Notes under the pieces: model-generated | The model's input: only the letters and a program-made list of their open reading frames with translations | What the model was told of the DNA's origin: nothing | The model's database searches: none | Program-made: the position numbers and the translations under genes | Assembly (NCBI GenBank): GCA_964344185.1 | Contig: CAYFMN010000002.1 | Location: 186,001-250,000 of the forward strand | DNA length: 64,000 nucleotides | Direction: 5' to 3' | From: JAJDAT01 sp964344185 | Lineage (GTDB): Bacteria; Nitrospinota; Nitrospinia; Nitrospinales; JAJDAT01 | Part shown: in pieces, positions 9,257 through 17,379 of the stretch | How positions within the stretch are numbered: the stretch's first letter is position 1 | How the letters are laid out: every line of letters starts with the position of its first letter

Positions 9257-10045
9257 TTGAAATATTTCAAAAACAATAAGGGATTTACCCTAACTGAATT
9301 TATTTTAACGGCCTTTTTGGGAGCAATATTACTATCAGGCGTGGTAAATACATTTGTTAATCAAAGAGAATTATTTGAAACTGAAACCGAAAAAACTGGA
9401 ATCCGAGCGTCTGGACGCTTAGCTATGAAAAATATGGCTGATCTAGTTCGCAACGCTGGATATGGATTTCCAAGCGGTCAAGGCGTTGTTAGCGCCAATA
9501 ACAATTCTTTAAGCTTTAGAACTAATACAGATAATGTTTCAACTTACCTGACTTCGGAAATCGCCGCCTTATCCACTACCAGCTTCACAGTCCGAACTGG
9601 CGAAGCGTCAAATTTTTCCGTTAACGACAAAATTGTAATTTATAACATTAACGACAGTTCAAACTTTGATACAAACGTTATTCAGTCAATTGACGCCGCA
9701 ACAGACACTATTACCGTTAATTCTTCTTTCGCTAACGCTTATACGTCAATAAGTCCTGTCATAATAAATAAATATCACGACATTTCAATTGTTCTTGATA
9801 CCGTTGATAACGTTATAAATAAAACCATAGATGGAGGTAACTCAACGATTATTGTCTCTGACGTAGCCGCTAATGGATTAGACTTTGATTATTTTGACAA
9901 TGCAAATTCAGAAATCACTACCCTACCCGTAAGTCCTACATCTAATATTTACAAAATTAAAATTTCGCTGACTCTGCAAGATACTCAAACTACTCAAGCG
10001 AATATCGCATTAGAAACACAAATAAATTTAAGAAACGTCACTTAG
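9257..10045 (+). CDS. Prepilin-type protein, PilW-like
   Basis: 262 residues starting at TTG 9257, chosen because GAGGAGG lies four bases upstream and the leader is then the expected length (MKYFKNNKG). The processed start is FTLTEFILTAFLGAILLSG with Glu at +5. A conserved PilW feature follows: ASGRLAMKNMADLVRNAGYGFP. The C-terminal half is a beta-rich passenger. It lies 11 bases after the PilV-like gene and 8 bases before the PilX-like gene, so they are surely co-transcribed. Confidence 0.87.
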   Translation: MKYFKNNKGFTLTEFILTAFLGAILLSGVVNTFVNQRELFETETEKTGIRASGRLAMKNMADLVRNAGYGFPSGQGVVSANNNSLSFRTNTDNVSTYLTSEIAALSTTSFTVRTGEASNFSVNDKIVIYNINDSSNFDTNVIQSIDAATDTITVNSSFANAYTSISPVIINKYHDISIVLDTVDNVINKTIDGGNSTIIVSDVAANGLDFDYFDNANSEITTLPVSPTSNIYKIKISLTLQDTQTTQANIALETQINLRNVT

Positions 10046-10053
10046 CAACTAAT

Positions 10054-11256
10054 ATGTTTTTTCTAAAGACAAATAGATTTGATAACCGCGGTCTTTGGAA
10101 TAAACTCCAAACTCCAATCACAAACGAGAATGGCATAGCCCTTATTCTTTGTTTATTTTTTCTAATTGCTTTAAGCCTGTTATCGTATGTTTCCACAACT
10201 TTTACATCATCGGATATTAAAAGGGGAGAAAATTCCAGGCAAATTATGGATGCCTTTTATATAGCAGACGCTGGAATTGAACATGCTAAATTTACTTTAA
10301 AACCTCTAAGTTTTGACGATGTCCTTGCTGCAGGGGGAATTTTGGACTTAGACGGATCAGGAGGAGCGACAGTATCGTTTAATGGAGGAAACTACGCGGT
10401 TCAAATAACTGATAATGACGACGGGGATTCTGATTTAACTCAAGATAGCGACGGCATTGTCCAAATAACTTCGATCGGCGCAACCTCGGATGGAACCACC
10501 AAACAAATTATAGCTTTGGTTAAAAAATTTGATCTAAGACCTGTAGACTTTCCTGCCGCCGTGTCTCTTGTGGACCCTGACGGCGATATTGAAATTTCAT
10601 CAAACGCTGCATATATTGAAGGCAACGCAAAAACCTACGATCCCAATCCCCCCAATCAACCTATCGACGATCCTACATGTACGGATAAAAATGGTATCGC
10701 CACTATGGATAGTTCCCCTGACCAAACTTATCAAAATAATGCAGACGATAATATTACAGGGACTGGAGGAAGTACTCCTAATATTTTGACTGACGACTTT
10801 ACTTTTACCCTCCAACAACTTCAAGAAATTAGAAACGCTTATCTTCCCGTTGCCACCACTACCTATAATGGAGATACTAGTATCAGCGCAGAAACGTTAG
10901 GAACCACTTCAAACCCCATAGTAACTTACGCCGACGACTCGTTAACAATAAGCGGAAGCTCTTCTGGGGCTGGCATATTAATTGTTAACAAGGATCTAAA
11001 TATAACGGGCAGTTTAGTTTACCAAGGAGTTATACTTGTCGGAATTTGCGATACTTGCCCAGGTCGTTTCGAAACTGGTATAGGAGGCGCAGAAATATAT
11101 GGAGCCGTCGTGGTAGCTAACCCAACTTCTAGTAATAACGAAGAAGCTCGAATAAAAATGACTGGAAGCGCAAATATATACTATAGTTGCGATGCCATAA
11201 CAAACGCTACAAACTTAGCCAGTCAAACTTTTACTGTCGTTTCTTGGAGAAGCTAA
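10054..11256 (+). CDS. PilX-like pilus assembly protein
   Basis: 400 residues. An unprocessed hydrophobic N-terminal helix (NENGIALILCLFFLIALSLL, about 24-43) is followed by the PilX N-terminal pattern of membrane-distal polar residues and FYIADAGIEHAKFTL. There is no glycine/glutamate prepilin site of the normal kind (NENG-IALIL lacks Glu at +5), as in other PilX proteins. The C-terminal region has Asp-rich turns (DPDGDIEISSNAAY; DNDDGDSDLTQDSDG) that could bind calcium. Two late Cys pairs (CDTC) are present. Last gene of the pilin operon. Confidence 0.8.
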   Translation: MFFLKTNRFDNRGLWNKLQTPITNENGIALILCLFFLIALSLLSYVSTTFTSSDIKRGENSRQIMDAFYIADAGIEHAKFTLKPLSFDDVLAAGGILDLDGSGGATVSFNGGNYAVQITDNDDGDSDLTQDSDGIVQITSIGATSDGTTKQIIALVKKFDLRPVDFPAAVSLVDPDGDIEISSNAAYIEGNAKTYDPNPPNQPIDDPTCTDKNGIATMDSSPDQTYQNNADDNITGTGGSTPNILTDDFTFTLQQLQEIRNAYLPVATTTYNGDTSISAETLGTTSNPIVTYADDSLTISGSSSGAGILIVNKDLNITGSLVYQGVILVGICDTCPGRFETGIGGAEIYGAVVVANPTSSNNEEARIKMTGSANIYYSCDAITNATNLASQTFTVVSWRS

Positions 11257-11352
11257 AGTTATCTAGCCCCTATAAAGCGGTCTTTCGCGCTCCTGCCTCC
11301 ACTTTTTCTTTTTGCAAACCAGTCACATTTGATTAGAACTACTTATGCAACT

Positions 11353-12270
11353 TCAATCGCTAACTTCCGTCAACCATTTGTAATAATGCGAAAACTCTGA
11401 AAACTTAGCGATACCTGGCAGAGTGTCCGGAGTTCCTTCTCCTCCAACCGCAATTAAAACGCGTTTGCTCAATCGGGTTTTCAATTCACTCAAATAATCT
11501 TTTACTTTTTCCTGATCAAAACAACTAGAGACGCTGATACCAAGAATTCTTGCATTACAGTCTTCGATAACCGAAACAATCTCTTCGCAGGAATTATCCG
11601 ATCCTAGAAAGACAATTCCATTATCGCTAAAAGCGGTTACAACAGCGCACATTTGAAGTCCCAATTTATGCGTTTCCCCAGGAATATTAGCTAAAACAAC
11701 GTTTGTGTTTCCTTTTTTGTCATTCAACTTTTTCCATTTCTCTGACAAAAAGTTACTCAACAGCGCCGACGCGAAATGTTCTTGAGATATCGTCAGTTCC
11801 TGCGATTCCCAAGCAATCCCCACTTTTTTGATAAAAGGAACAATATAGTCTGTAATAAAATGAACGGGGTCGCATTTATTCCACGAATTGCGAAGACCTT
11901 GGTTCAATAAATCATCGTCATACAAGATAGTAGCGTCCAACCAATTTGAAAGAACTGCTCCAATCTCTTCTTGAGCCTTGTTTAAACTATTAGTCTCAGC
12001 ATCGCCTGAGTTGAGAATAAAATCTAATTCTCTAAGCGTCTTTCCGATAACCTTGTTTAGTTTATAACCAGATTCCAAAGCCTTTGTTATAGCTTGCACC
12101 CTATTAACCTCTATCACAGGATACCTGCGATGATTAGAAGGAAGTCGGACGGGTGTTGGAACTCCATACCGCCTTTCCCAAACTCTTAGCGTATGGATTC
12201 CAACACCCGTTAGTTTTGACAACTCACCAATCGAGACGTAACTATTTTGGACTTCGCTATTTAAAATCAT
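11353..12270 (-). CDS. CarH/LitR-type B12-binding MerR-family photoreceptor repressor
   Basis: About 305 residues from ATG 12270, which has AAGGA seven bases upstream (a TTG six bases earlier is possible). The N-terminus is a MerR helix-turn-helix (IGELSKLTGVGIHTLRVWERRYG). The centre has W154-x9-E164-H165 (WESQELTISQEH), the tryptophan and Glu-His signature that surrounds the adenosyl group in CarH photoreceptors. The B12 domain carries GETHKLG with the His (H201) that is the cobalt ligand in the family, then SVSSCF and VGGEG loops. CarH/LitR proteins repress carotenoid and photolyase genes in the dark and release DNA when light breaks the cobalt-carbon bond. A photolyase gene 1.3 kb away supports that role. 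Confidence 0.87.
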   Translation of the reverse strand: MILNSEVQNSYVSIGELSKLTGVGIHTLRVWERRYGVPTPVRLPSNHRRYPVIEVNRVQAITKALESGYKLNKVIGKTLRELDFILNSGDAETNSLNKAQEEIGAVLSNWLDATILYDDDLLNQGLRNSWNKCDPVHFITDYIVPFIKKVGIAWESQELTISQEHFASALLSNFLSEKWKKLNDKKGNTNVVLANIPGETHKLGLQMCAVVTAFSDNGIVFLGSDNSCEEIVSVIEDCNARILGISVSSCFDQEKVKDYLSELKTRLSKRVLIAVGGEGTPDTLPGIAKFSEFSHYYKWLTEVSD

Positions 12271-12330
12271 TGCCAATTCCTTGCGATACGCCTAAGCATT
12301 CAGTTTGTGAAAGAAATATTAACGGCATAA

Positions 12331-12498
12331 TTACTTAGCAAAGCCGCAACTTTGATAAAGGCGATAACTTCCATTATTCGAATTCCTCCGCTCTTCTTCC
12401 GCAAATATCTTTTTCCAAAAAGCTTCGCTTAACTCTGCTCCGCTTATCTTTCTTTTCAGGTTTCCATCGGCATCCGAAATTCTAACTTCGTAAAACAT
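12331..12498 (-). CDS. Small unknown 55-aa protein
   Basis: A short ORF with an ideal AAGGAGA nine bases before ATG 12498 and a TAA stop at 12331-12333. The product starts MFYEVRISDADGNLKRK and continues with an amphipathic charged helix (AELSEAFWKKIFAEEERR), then a short tail with one Cys. It has no membrane segment or known family that I recognise. It sits between the B12 photoreceptor gene and the secreted His-rich protein gene, all on the minus strand, so it may share regulation with the light block. Confidence 0.6.
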   Translation of the reverse strand: MFYEVRISDADGNLKRKISGAELSEAFWKKIFAEEERRNSNNGSYRLYQSCGFAK

Positions 12499-12571
12499 TG
12501 TGTATCTCCTTTTTATTTACGCTTTCTTTAATCAAGTTAAACTTTGAAAATAGAACCGCAAAATCTCGAAA

Positions 12572-13258
12572 TTACATAGAATGGCCTTGATGCATCGAAG
12601 CCACTTGAACGCCGTTTTCTTTTTCGATAAACAAACCTCCAGAAGTCTTTTTTATAGTCAATTGTTTGCCCGCCACTCTTGCTTTAAAAGTGTTTCCAAC
12701 ATCGATATCGTACTTTTTAAGCGTTTTTCTTTCGTGCGAACTCAAACCAACAACGATTGGGAAATCTCCTTTCTGAATTTTTTTGACCATCTTTGCTTGA
12801 GTTTTTTTGGAAAATTGCCATTCATAAGGAAGATCTGTATGGTTATGACCATGATGCTTAGGAGTTAAAGATATTTTTTCTACTTCCATGGTTTTCCGAA
12901 CAGGAATTTGAGTAAGAGTCGTATGACCAAACTTATGGATATCTAAAATCAAAATTCCGGAAGAAGTCCGCTTAATGGTGAGAGTATTGCCATTTAATTG
13001 AGCTAGGAAGCTGTTGCCAACCGCGACGTTATAATCGTCAAAAAACTTTTGCTCTAATCTTGAAGTTCCAATCGCGACGTTACCATGACCGCCTGCCTTC
13101 AAAACATTTTCTATTTTTGCTTTGGCTTCTTTAGCGAACTCCCATTTCATTGGAAGTTTGGAGAAGTCATGCCCGGAATGAGCAAATGCGGTTGTTGAAG
13201 TTAGAGCAAATAAAGAACCGACTACGATTAATTTTGAAAAGATGCTGGCTTTTTTCAT
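12572..13258 (-). CDS. Secreted two-repeat His-rich protein of unknown function
   Basis: 228 residues from ATG 13258, chosen because CGGAGA precedes it and a signal peptide then starts at once (MKKASIFSKL... ending TTAFA). The mature protein is a tandem duplication: HSGHDFSKLPMKWEFAKEAK...VAVGNSFLAQLNGNTLTIKR matches HHGHNHTDLPYEWQFSKKTQ...IDVGNTFKARVAGKQLTIKK. Each unit starts with a His cluster (HSGH, HHGHNH) that could bind a transition metal, and the protein ends in HQGHSM. I know no family name. It lies in the light block and its promoter is flanked by TAGACA boxes. Periplasmic location is inferred from the signal. Confidence 0.7.
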   Translation of the reverse strand: MKKASIFSKLIVVGSLFALTSTTAFAHSGHDFSKLPMKWEFAKEAKAKIENVLKAGGHGNVAIGTSRLEQKFFDDYNVAVGNSFLAQLNGNTLTIKRTSSGILILDIHKFGHTTLTQIPVRKTMEVEKISLTPKHHGHNHTDLPYEWQFSKKTQAKMVKKIQKGDFPIVVGLSSHERKTLKKYDIDVGNTFKARVAGKQLTIKKTSGGLFIEKENGVQVASMHQGHSM

Positions 13259-13308
13259 TGTCTGATCTCCGTGAAGTTTAATAAAACACAAAGGATAAAT
13301 AAATTATC

Positions 13309-13440
13309 TAGACATAGTATCGGTTCCCTGTTTACATTTGTCAATATTTTTGTCTAAAAATTTTTAAAATTATTTCTAAATATTTGAAAAATATTGAATT
13401 ATTTATAGACAAAAAATAAAAACCTAGACATAAATGTCTA
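13309..13440. promoter_or_regulatory. Cluster of five TAGACA/TGTCTA boxes
   Basis: The hexamer TAGACA or its complement occurs at 13309-13314, 13351-13356, 13406-13411, 13425-13430 and 13435-13440. Two of them form an inverted pair that brackets the promoter (one just past -10, one seven bases before -35). Such a cluster is not expected by chance in 132 bases. A MerR/CarH-type repressor encoded next door is the natural candidate to bind here, but I have no proof. The last two boxes are also the arms of a terminator-like palindrome. Confidence 0.5.
13316..13344 (-). promoter_or_regulatory. Sigma-70-type promoter of the His-rich protein gene
   Basis: On the minus strand, TTGACA (13339-13344) is a perfect -35 element, separated by 17 bases from GATACT (13316-13321) as -10. 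It lies about 60 bases before the chosen start codon. TAGACA/TGTCTA boxes sit on both sides of it. Confidence 0.7.
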
Positions 13441-13447
13441 GGTTTTT
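13418..13447 (-). terminator. Photolyase terminator (perfect 14-bp inverted repeat)
   Basis: Fourteen-base arms (13418-13431 and 13434-13447) with a two-base centre: A5-CCTAGACAT and its complement. Read on the minus strand it ends in a T run, which suits intrinsic termination of the upstream photolyase message. The arms contain the TAGACA box, so it could also be a protein-binding site. Confidence 0.65.
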
Positions 13448-13585
13448 AAAAACGTAGTCCAACTTAGAAGAATAAAAACCGTTTGAAATGAATTTACGGG
13501 GATAAATATTACTTAAAAATACTGGAAAGCTAGCGGGTTTGAGATCTCAAGGAGGTTTTGCGGTTAGTTATTTTTTTAACGCTTT

Positions 13586-15019
13586 TCAAGCGTTACTTCC
13601 AGTTTTAGCTTTTTTATACATGGTGATCGCTTTCATTCGTTGGAGAGAATGGTCAACAATCGGTAGCGGATAATCCTTGCCCAAAACGCAACCCGCCTTG
13701 CGGAGTTCAGGCTCCTTCGCGTCAATTGGCCAATGGATGTTTTTTTTAGAAAATCCCCTGAGTTCAGGAATTTCGGATTTAATGAATTCTCCTTCAGGGT
13801 CAAACTTTCTGGATTGCGCAACAGGATTAAAAATTCTGAAATAAGGCTGGGCGTCGCACCCCGTTGAAGCCGACCACTGCCACCCACCATTATTAGCGGC
13901 TAAATCAAAATCCAGCAGATTACGGGCAAACCAGGTTTCCCCCTTTCTCCAGTCAATCAATAAATCTTTCGTTAAAAACGAAGCCGTTATCATTCTTAGC
14001 CGATTATGCATCCAACCTGTCTTTTTAAAATGCCGCATGGCGGCATCGACAAGAGGATATCCAGTCATACCGTCCAGCCATAATTTAAAATGATTTTCCT
14101 TTCCTTCCCATTGAATCTTGTCATATTCAGGCTTAAAGCTTCCGTTTGCTGCATAAGGAAAACAATCCAGAATCGTTTGGTAAAAATCACGCCAAATTAG
14201 TTCTGAAAGCCACGTTTTTGAGCCGTTAGACTTATCTTTCCTGGCAAAACGCACAAGAGTTCGGATAGAAATCGTCCCAAAACGTAAATGAATGGACAAA
14301 CCCGACGTTCCTTTGTTTTTTGCCGGGAAATCCCGATTTAAATCGTAGTCCTTGATATGTTTTTTAAAAGCATTGAACCGAAACTTCGCTCCTTTTTCTC
14401 CTGGCTGAACGTTTGGAGAATTCTGCACAAACCCAATTTTTTCCGAACTCCAATCCCAAAGATAATTTTTACAAAGCTTTTCAGGAGCCAACCGATCCAA
14501 CTTACAAGAAAAATCTAAACAAACTTCCTCGCTTATTTCTTTCAACCAGGCGTTTTTGTAAGGAGTGAATACTTTGAAAGGAGTCCCTTGACCGGTTAAT
14601 ATTTCCGGATACTCAAAAATAACCTGATCTTTATAAGAATTAAAAGCGACGCCCATAGATTCCATTTTTGTTAAAACCTGTTCATCTCGCGCCTTAGCGT
14701 TTGGTTCGTAATCTTTATTAACAAAAACCGCTTCAACTTTTAATTCCTCGACAATTTTAGGAATCTCATTTACAGGGTCTCCATGTCTTACAATTAAAGC
14801 GGAATTCTTCGATTCAACTGATTTCTCAAGTTCTCTTAAGGAGTCTGCGATAAAAGAAACTCTGCGGTCATCCTTATCTTTTAATTTCTTTAATATGCAA
14901 GTATCAAAAACGAAACAAAGAAAAACTGTCTCCGATTGTCTAATAGCCTGTGATAATGCGACATTGTCGGAAAGCCGGAGATCTCTTCTAAGCCAGACTA
15001 AAGATCGTTTATACTTCAT
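13586..15019 (-). CDS. phrB: Deoxyribodipyrimidine (CPD) photolyase, class I
   Basis: 477 residues, full length. The enzyme uses blue light and reduced FAD to split cyclobutane pyrimidine dimers. The N-terminal antenna-binding Rossmann domain starts KRSLVWLRRDLRLSDN. The FAD domain has SGLSIHLRFGTIS, ELIWRDFYQTIL, GYPLVDAAMRHFKKTGWMHN, and the signature block DFDLAANNGGWQWSASTGCD then PYFRIFNP, typical of class I CPD photolyases rather than cryptochromes. The C-terminus (PIVDHSLQRMKAITMYK) is also standard. ATG has AAGGA close upstream. A terminator-like palindrome follows, and a B12-dependent light-sensing repressor lies downstream on the same strand. Confidence 0.95.
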   Translation of the reverse strand: MKYKRSLVWLRRDLRLSDNVALSQAIRQSETVFLCFVFDTCILKKLKDKDDRRVSFIADSLRELEKSVESKNSALIVRHGDPVNEIPKIVEELKVEAVFVNKDYEPNAKARDEQVLTKMESMGVAFNSYKDQVIFEYPEILTGQGTPFKVFTPYKNAWLKEISEEVCLDFSCKLDRLAPEKLCKNYLWDWSSEKIGFVQNSPNVQPGEKGAKFRFNAFKKHIKDYDLNRDFPAKNKGTSGLSIHLRFGTISIRTLVRFARKDKSNGSKTWLSELIWRDFYQTILDCFPYAANGSFKPEYDKIQWEGKENHFKLWLDGMTGYPLVDAAMRHFKKTGWMHNRLRMITASFLTKDLLIDWRKGETWFARNLLDFDLAANNGGWQWSASTGCDAQPYFRIFNPVAQSRKFDPEGEFIKSEIPELRGFSKKNIHWPIDAKEPELRKAGCVLGKDYPLPIVDHSLQRMKAITMYKKAKTGSNA

Positions 15020-15193
15020 TTTCCTTAAGAATCCTTTTTATTAACCCATCATCAAAAAGTATAATACTTAGTTTATAGCCCCAAAAAAACCAAGTCAAAA
15101 TTGCGGAAGTTTTTTTTATTTAGGCGTTTAAAAGCCTAAAACTGGCGCTATAATCAAAAAACAATAATTACGAGTTATAAATAGGAGTTTCCT

Positions 15194-15847
15194 ATGTCCG
15201 ATAAAGAAGCCTCAGGCGATTCCAAAGAAGCGACTACAACACCAAAAAAACGTCCGCCCATTAAACCGCGGAAAAAATTTGTAGCCAAGAAACAAGTTTT
15301 CAAATCGGATAAACCTTTGGAACATCGAGTACGTCATATCCGATTGTCTTCTTTAGAAGCGGCTCAGCTTATTCGGCAAACAATTGTCGACTTTCAAAAA
15401 GAACTAGCCGCTCAACCTATGGTGGATGTTGACAAAGAAATTATGGACCAGGAAAAAACCGAAAAGTTTTTTGGCAGGCTTGCCAAAAAATACAGCGCGT
15501 GTCCTTCTAGATCCTCCGATGGGGATTTGGGGTGGGTACACAGGCCGGAAGATCCGACCGACGCAGGGATTAAAACTGTAGAAAAATCAGATTTTATGGA
15601 ATTTCTACCTCAATATGAGAAAAGCTTAACAAAAGAACTTATTGAAGCGATTATGTCCTGTGAAAAACATAAAATTCCCGAACCAATTGAAACCCCTGCA
15701 GGTTTTCACATAATACTGGTTTGCGAAACACGTTTCTTCAAAGCTAAAATTGAAGAGAAAAAAGGCAGAGACCTTATGGACGATGTCCACAAAAACGCTT
15801 ATCACGCAAAACCAAAAGTATGGGAAGAAAAATTCGGCCCCAACTAG
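15194..15847 (+). CDS. Parvulin-type peptidyl-prolyl isomerase
   Basis: 217 residues, ATG with AGGAG nine bases upstream. A basic, Pro/Lys-rich N-terminal 40 residues precedes a rotamase domain: HRVRHIRLSSLEAAQLI, FFGRLAKKYSACPSRSSDGDLGW, and GFHIILVCE, the usual parvulin strands and the S-x-DGDLG loop. A roughly 40-residue insertion separates the loop from the last strands. There is no signal peptide, so it acts in the cytoplasm, unlike SurA or PrsA. It stands alone and is followed by a strong terminator. Confidence 0.82.
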   Translation: MSDKEASGDSKEATTTPKKRPPIKPRKKFVAKKQVFKSDKPLEHRVRHIRLSSLEAAQLIRQTIVDFQKELAAQPMVDVDKEIMDQEKTEKFFGRLAKKYSACPSRSSDGDLGWVHRPEDPTDAGIKTVEKSDFMEFLPQYEKSLTKELIEAIMSCEKHKIPEPIETPAGFHIILVCETRFFKAKIEEKKGRDLMDDVHKNAYHAKPKVWEEKFGPN

Positions 15848-15857
15848 ACTCTCATTT

Positions 15858-15897
15858 AAGCTTTCGGCCTCGTCTTCAAAACACAGGTCGAAAGCTT
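15858..15897. terminator. Terminator between parvulin and methyltransferase genes
   Basis: AAGCTTTCG (15858-15866) pairs with CGAAAGCTT (15889-15897), and the stem extends inward by CCT with AGG. A T-rich run follows on the plus strand. The two genes converge here. Confidence 0.75.
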
Positions 15898-15932
15898 TTG
15901 CTTTCCTAAAAAACGTCTTATCAAAAACCGCA

Positions 15933-16754
15933 TTATTTTTTACCCACCGCCCAAATATCGTTGCTGAAAAGGAAGTTAAAAGGAGGAAACAACGATAACG
16001 GATAAGCATGACAAAGAATTTGCCGCGCCAGTTCCAATATTTTCATCACGGTGGAATCTTTTTCGGCGGGAGTCACATACTCGCCGCCCAACCAAATTTT
16101 CGATTTAAAATTCGCCTTTTTAAAATATTTTTTTAAGGAAAGAATGGTTTGTTCATTTATGTGAACTTTCAAATCCGTCTCCGTGCGGATCGGTCGCGTC
16201 AATAAATTTTGCCGAAACAAAGCGTTAGCCGCTATATTGAAAGGACGCTCCCATAACGGATACCCAAAATCGTTGTACCAGCGATTAGGAGACGTATGAA
16301 CAATTAAAGAACCGTTTGGTTTCAAAATGCGAAAGCACTCGGCAAAACAATCAAACAATTGTTGCGGATATAAATGTTCGACAATGTCCAACATATAAAT
16401 AGAATCAAACTCCCCGTCTGGAAACTCCAAAGCGGTAGCGTCTGATTGGACGATAGATATCCGCGACGAAATATCGCCTTCCATCTTTCCAATCGTTTCC
16501 CGCGCAATCTCCACCGCGTCTTTGGAATAATCAACTCCTACAACATTGGCTCCGCTCCTGGCCAGAGCGATCGTCAAATCTCCCCTACCACAACCTATAT
16601 CTAAAACTCTCTGGCCTTCCTCTAAAGCTCCGGCTTTAATTGCCCGCTTAAATTTAGGCGCAATTTCTCCTTTATAAAAATAATCGGCCCCGTCGGTTTG
16701 TTCAAAATAAGCCTTGTCGTATAATTTGGAATCTACGTTGGAATTTTCGTTCAA
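15933..16754 (-). CDS. Class I SAM-dependent methyltransferase
   Basis: 273 residues starting at TTG 16754 with GAGG eight bases upstream. SAM-binding motif I is VLDIGCGRGDLTIALAR, followed by the acidic end of strand 2 (VVGVDYSKDAVEIAR), motif with Asp before LEFPDGEFDSIYMLDIVEHLY, and ILKPNGSLIVHTSPN. The N-terminus (YDKAYFEQTDGADYF) resembles UbiE/sugar-lipid-type methyltransferases. The substrate cannot be told. It is a single gene with no linked pathway neighbours. Confidence 0.85.
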   Translation of the reverse strand: MNENSNVDSKLYDKAYFEQTDGADYFYKGEIAPKFKRAIKAGALEEGQRVLDIGCGRGDLTIALARSGANVVGVDYSKDAVEIARETIGKMEGDISSRISIVQSDATALEFPDGEFDSIYMLDIVEHLYPQQLFDCFAECFRILKPNGSLIVHTSPNRWYNDFGYPLWERPFNIAANALFRQNLLTRPIRTETDLKVHINEQTILSLKKYFKKANFKSKIWLGGEYVTPAEKDSTVMKILELARQILCHAYPLSLFPPFNFLFSNDIWAVGKK

Positions 16755-16848
16755 TGAAAGCCTCTTTCGTGTCGATTAGATCAATATGGATTATAAAAGG
16801 ACCAACCAAATTGTTCCATAAAGATTTTTTCTAATTTAACTATTGCTT

Positions 16849-17379
16849 ATGAATATTTTAATGGTCATTCCAAAAAACCGCTTTGCCGAAGGAGAGCTTT
16901 TCGACGTAAAAAAAATCCTGGAAGAAAAAGGAGCAAATGTCGTCGTCCTTTCGCCCAACGGCCAGGAAGCGGTTGGAGAAAACAAAACGCGGTTCCAACC
17001 TGACGGCTACCTCATTGACTGGAATCACCAGCCAGGATTTTCCGGTAAATATGCGGCTATTATTGTCGTTGGAGGAAAAGGATCTCCTAAATCCTTATGG
17101 CAAGAAACCATATTGCCTCAAATATTGACCGACCACCATAGAGCCGGCTCAATTATAGCGGCTATTGGTCAATCAGTAGTCGTTCTGGCAAAAACCGGCC
17201 TAATCCAGGGCAGTTCCGCCTCCCCTGACGACGACAAAACGCGAGCGGCATTAGAAGAAGAAGGAGTCGGAATCGTTGAAAAGCCAGTTTATCGATTGGA
17301 AAATATCGTAACCGCTAGAGATTCTTCAGCGGCAAAAGAATTTGCGGAAATGATCTTGGAATTTTTAGCGGAGAATTAA
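16849..17379 (+). CDS. DJ-1/PfpI superfamily protein lacking the catalytic cysteine
   Basis: 176 residues from ATG 16849 (a TTG six bases earlier is possible). The glutamine-amidotransferase-like fold is clear: MNILMVIPKNRFAEGELFDV with the acidic residues near the pocket, YAAIIVVGGKGSP, and the nucleophile elbow region SIIAAIGQSVVVLAKTGLIQG. In active DJ-1/PfpI proteins the elbow reads AAIC-H/x-G; here the Cys position is Gly107. The protein is therefore unlikely to be a protease or glyoxalase of the usual type and may be a binding or sensor protein. Other family residues look intact, so it is not obviously decaying. Confidence 0.8.
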   Translation: MNILMVIPKNRFAEGELFDVKKILEEKGANVVVLSPNGQEAVGENKTRFQPDGYLIDWNHQPGFSGKYAAIIVVGGKGSPKSLWQETILPQILTDHHRAGSIIAAIGQSVVVLAKTGLIQGSSASPDDDKTRAALEEEGVGIVEKPVYRLENIVTARDSSAAKEFAEMILEFLAEN

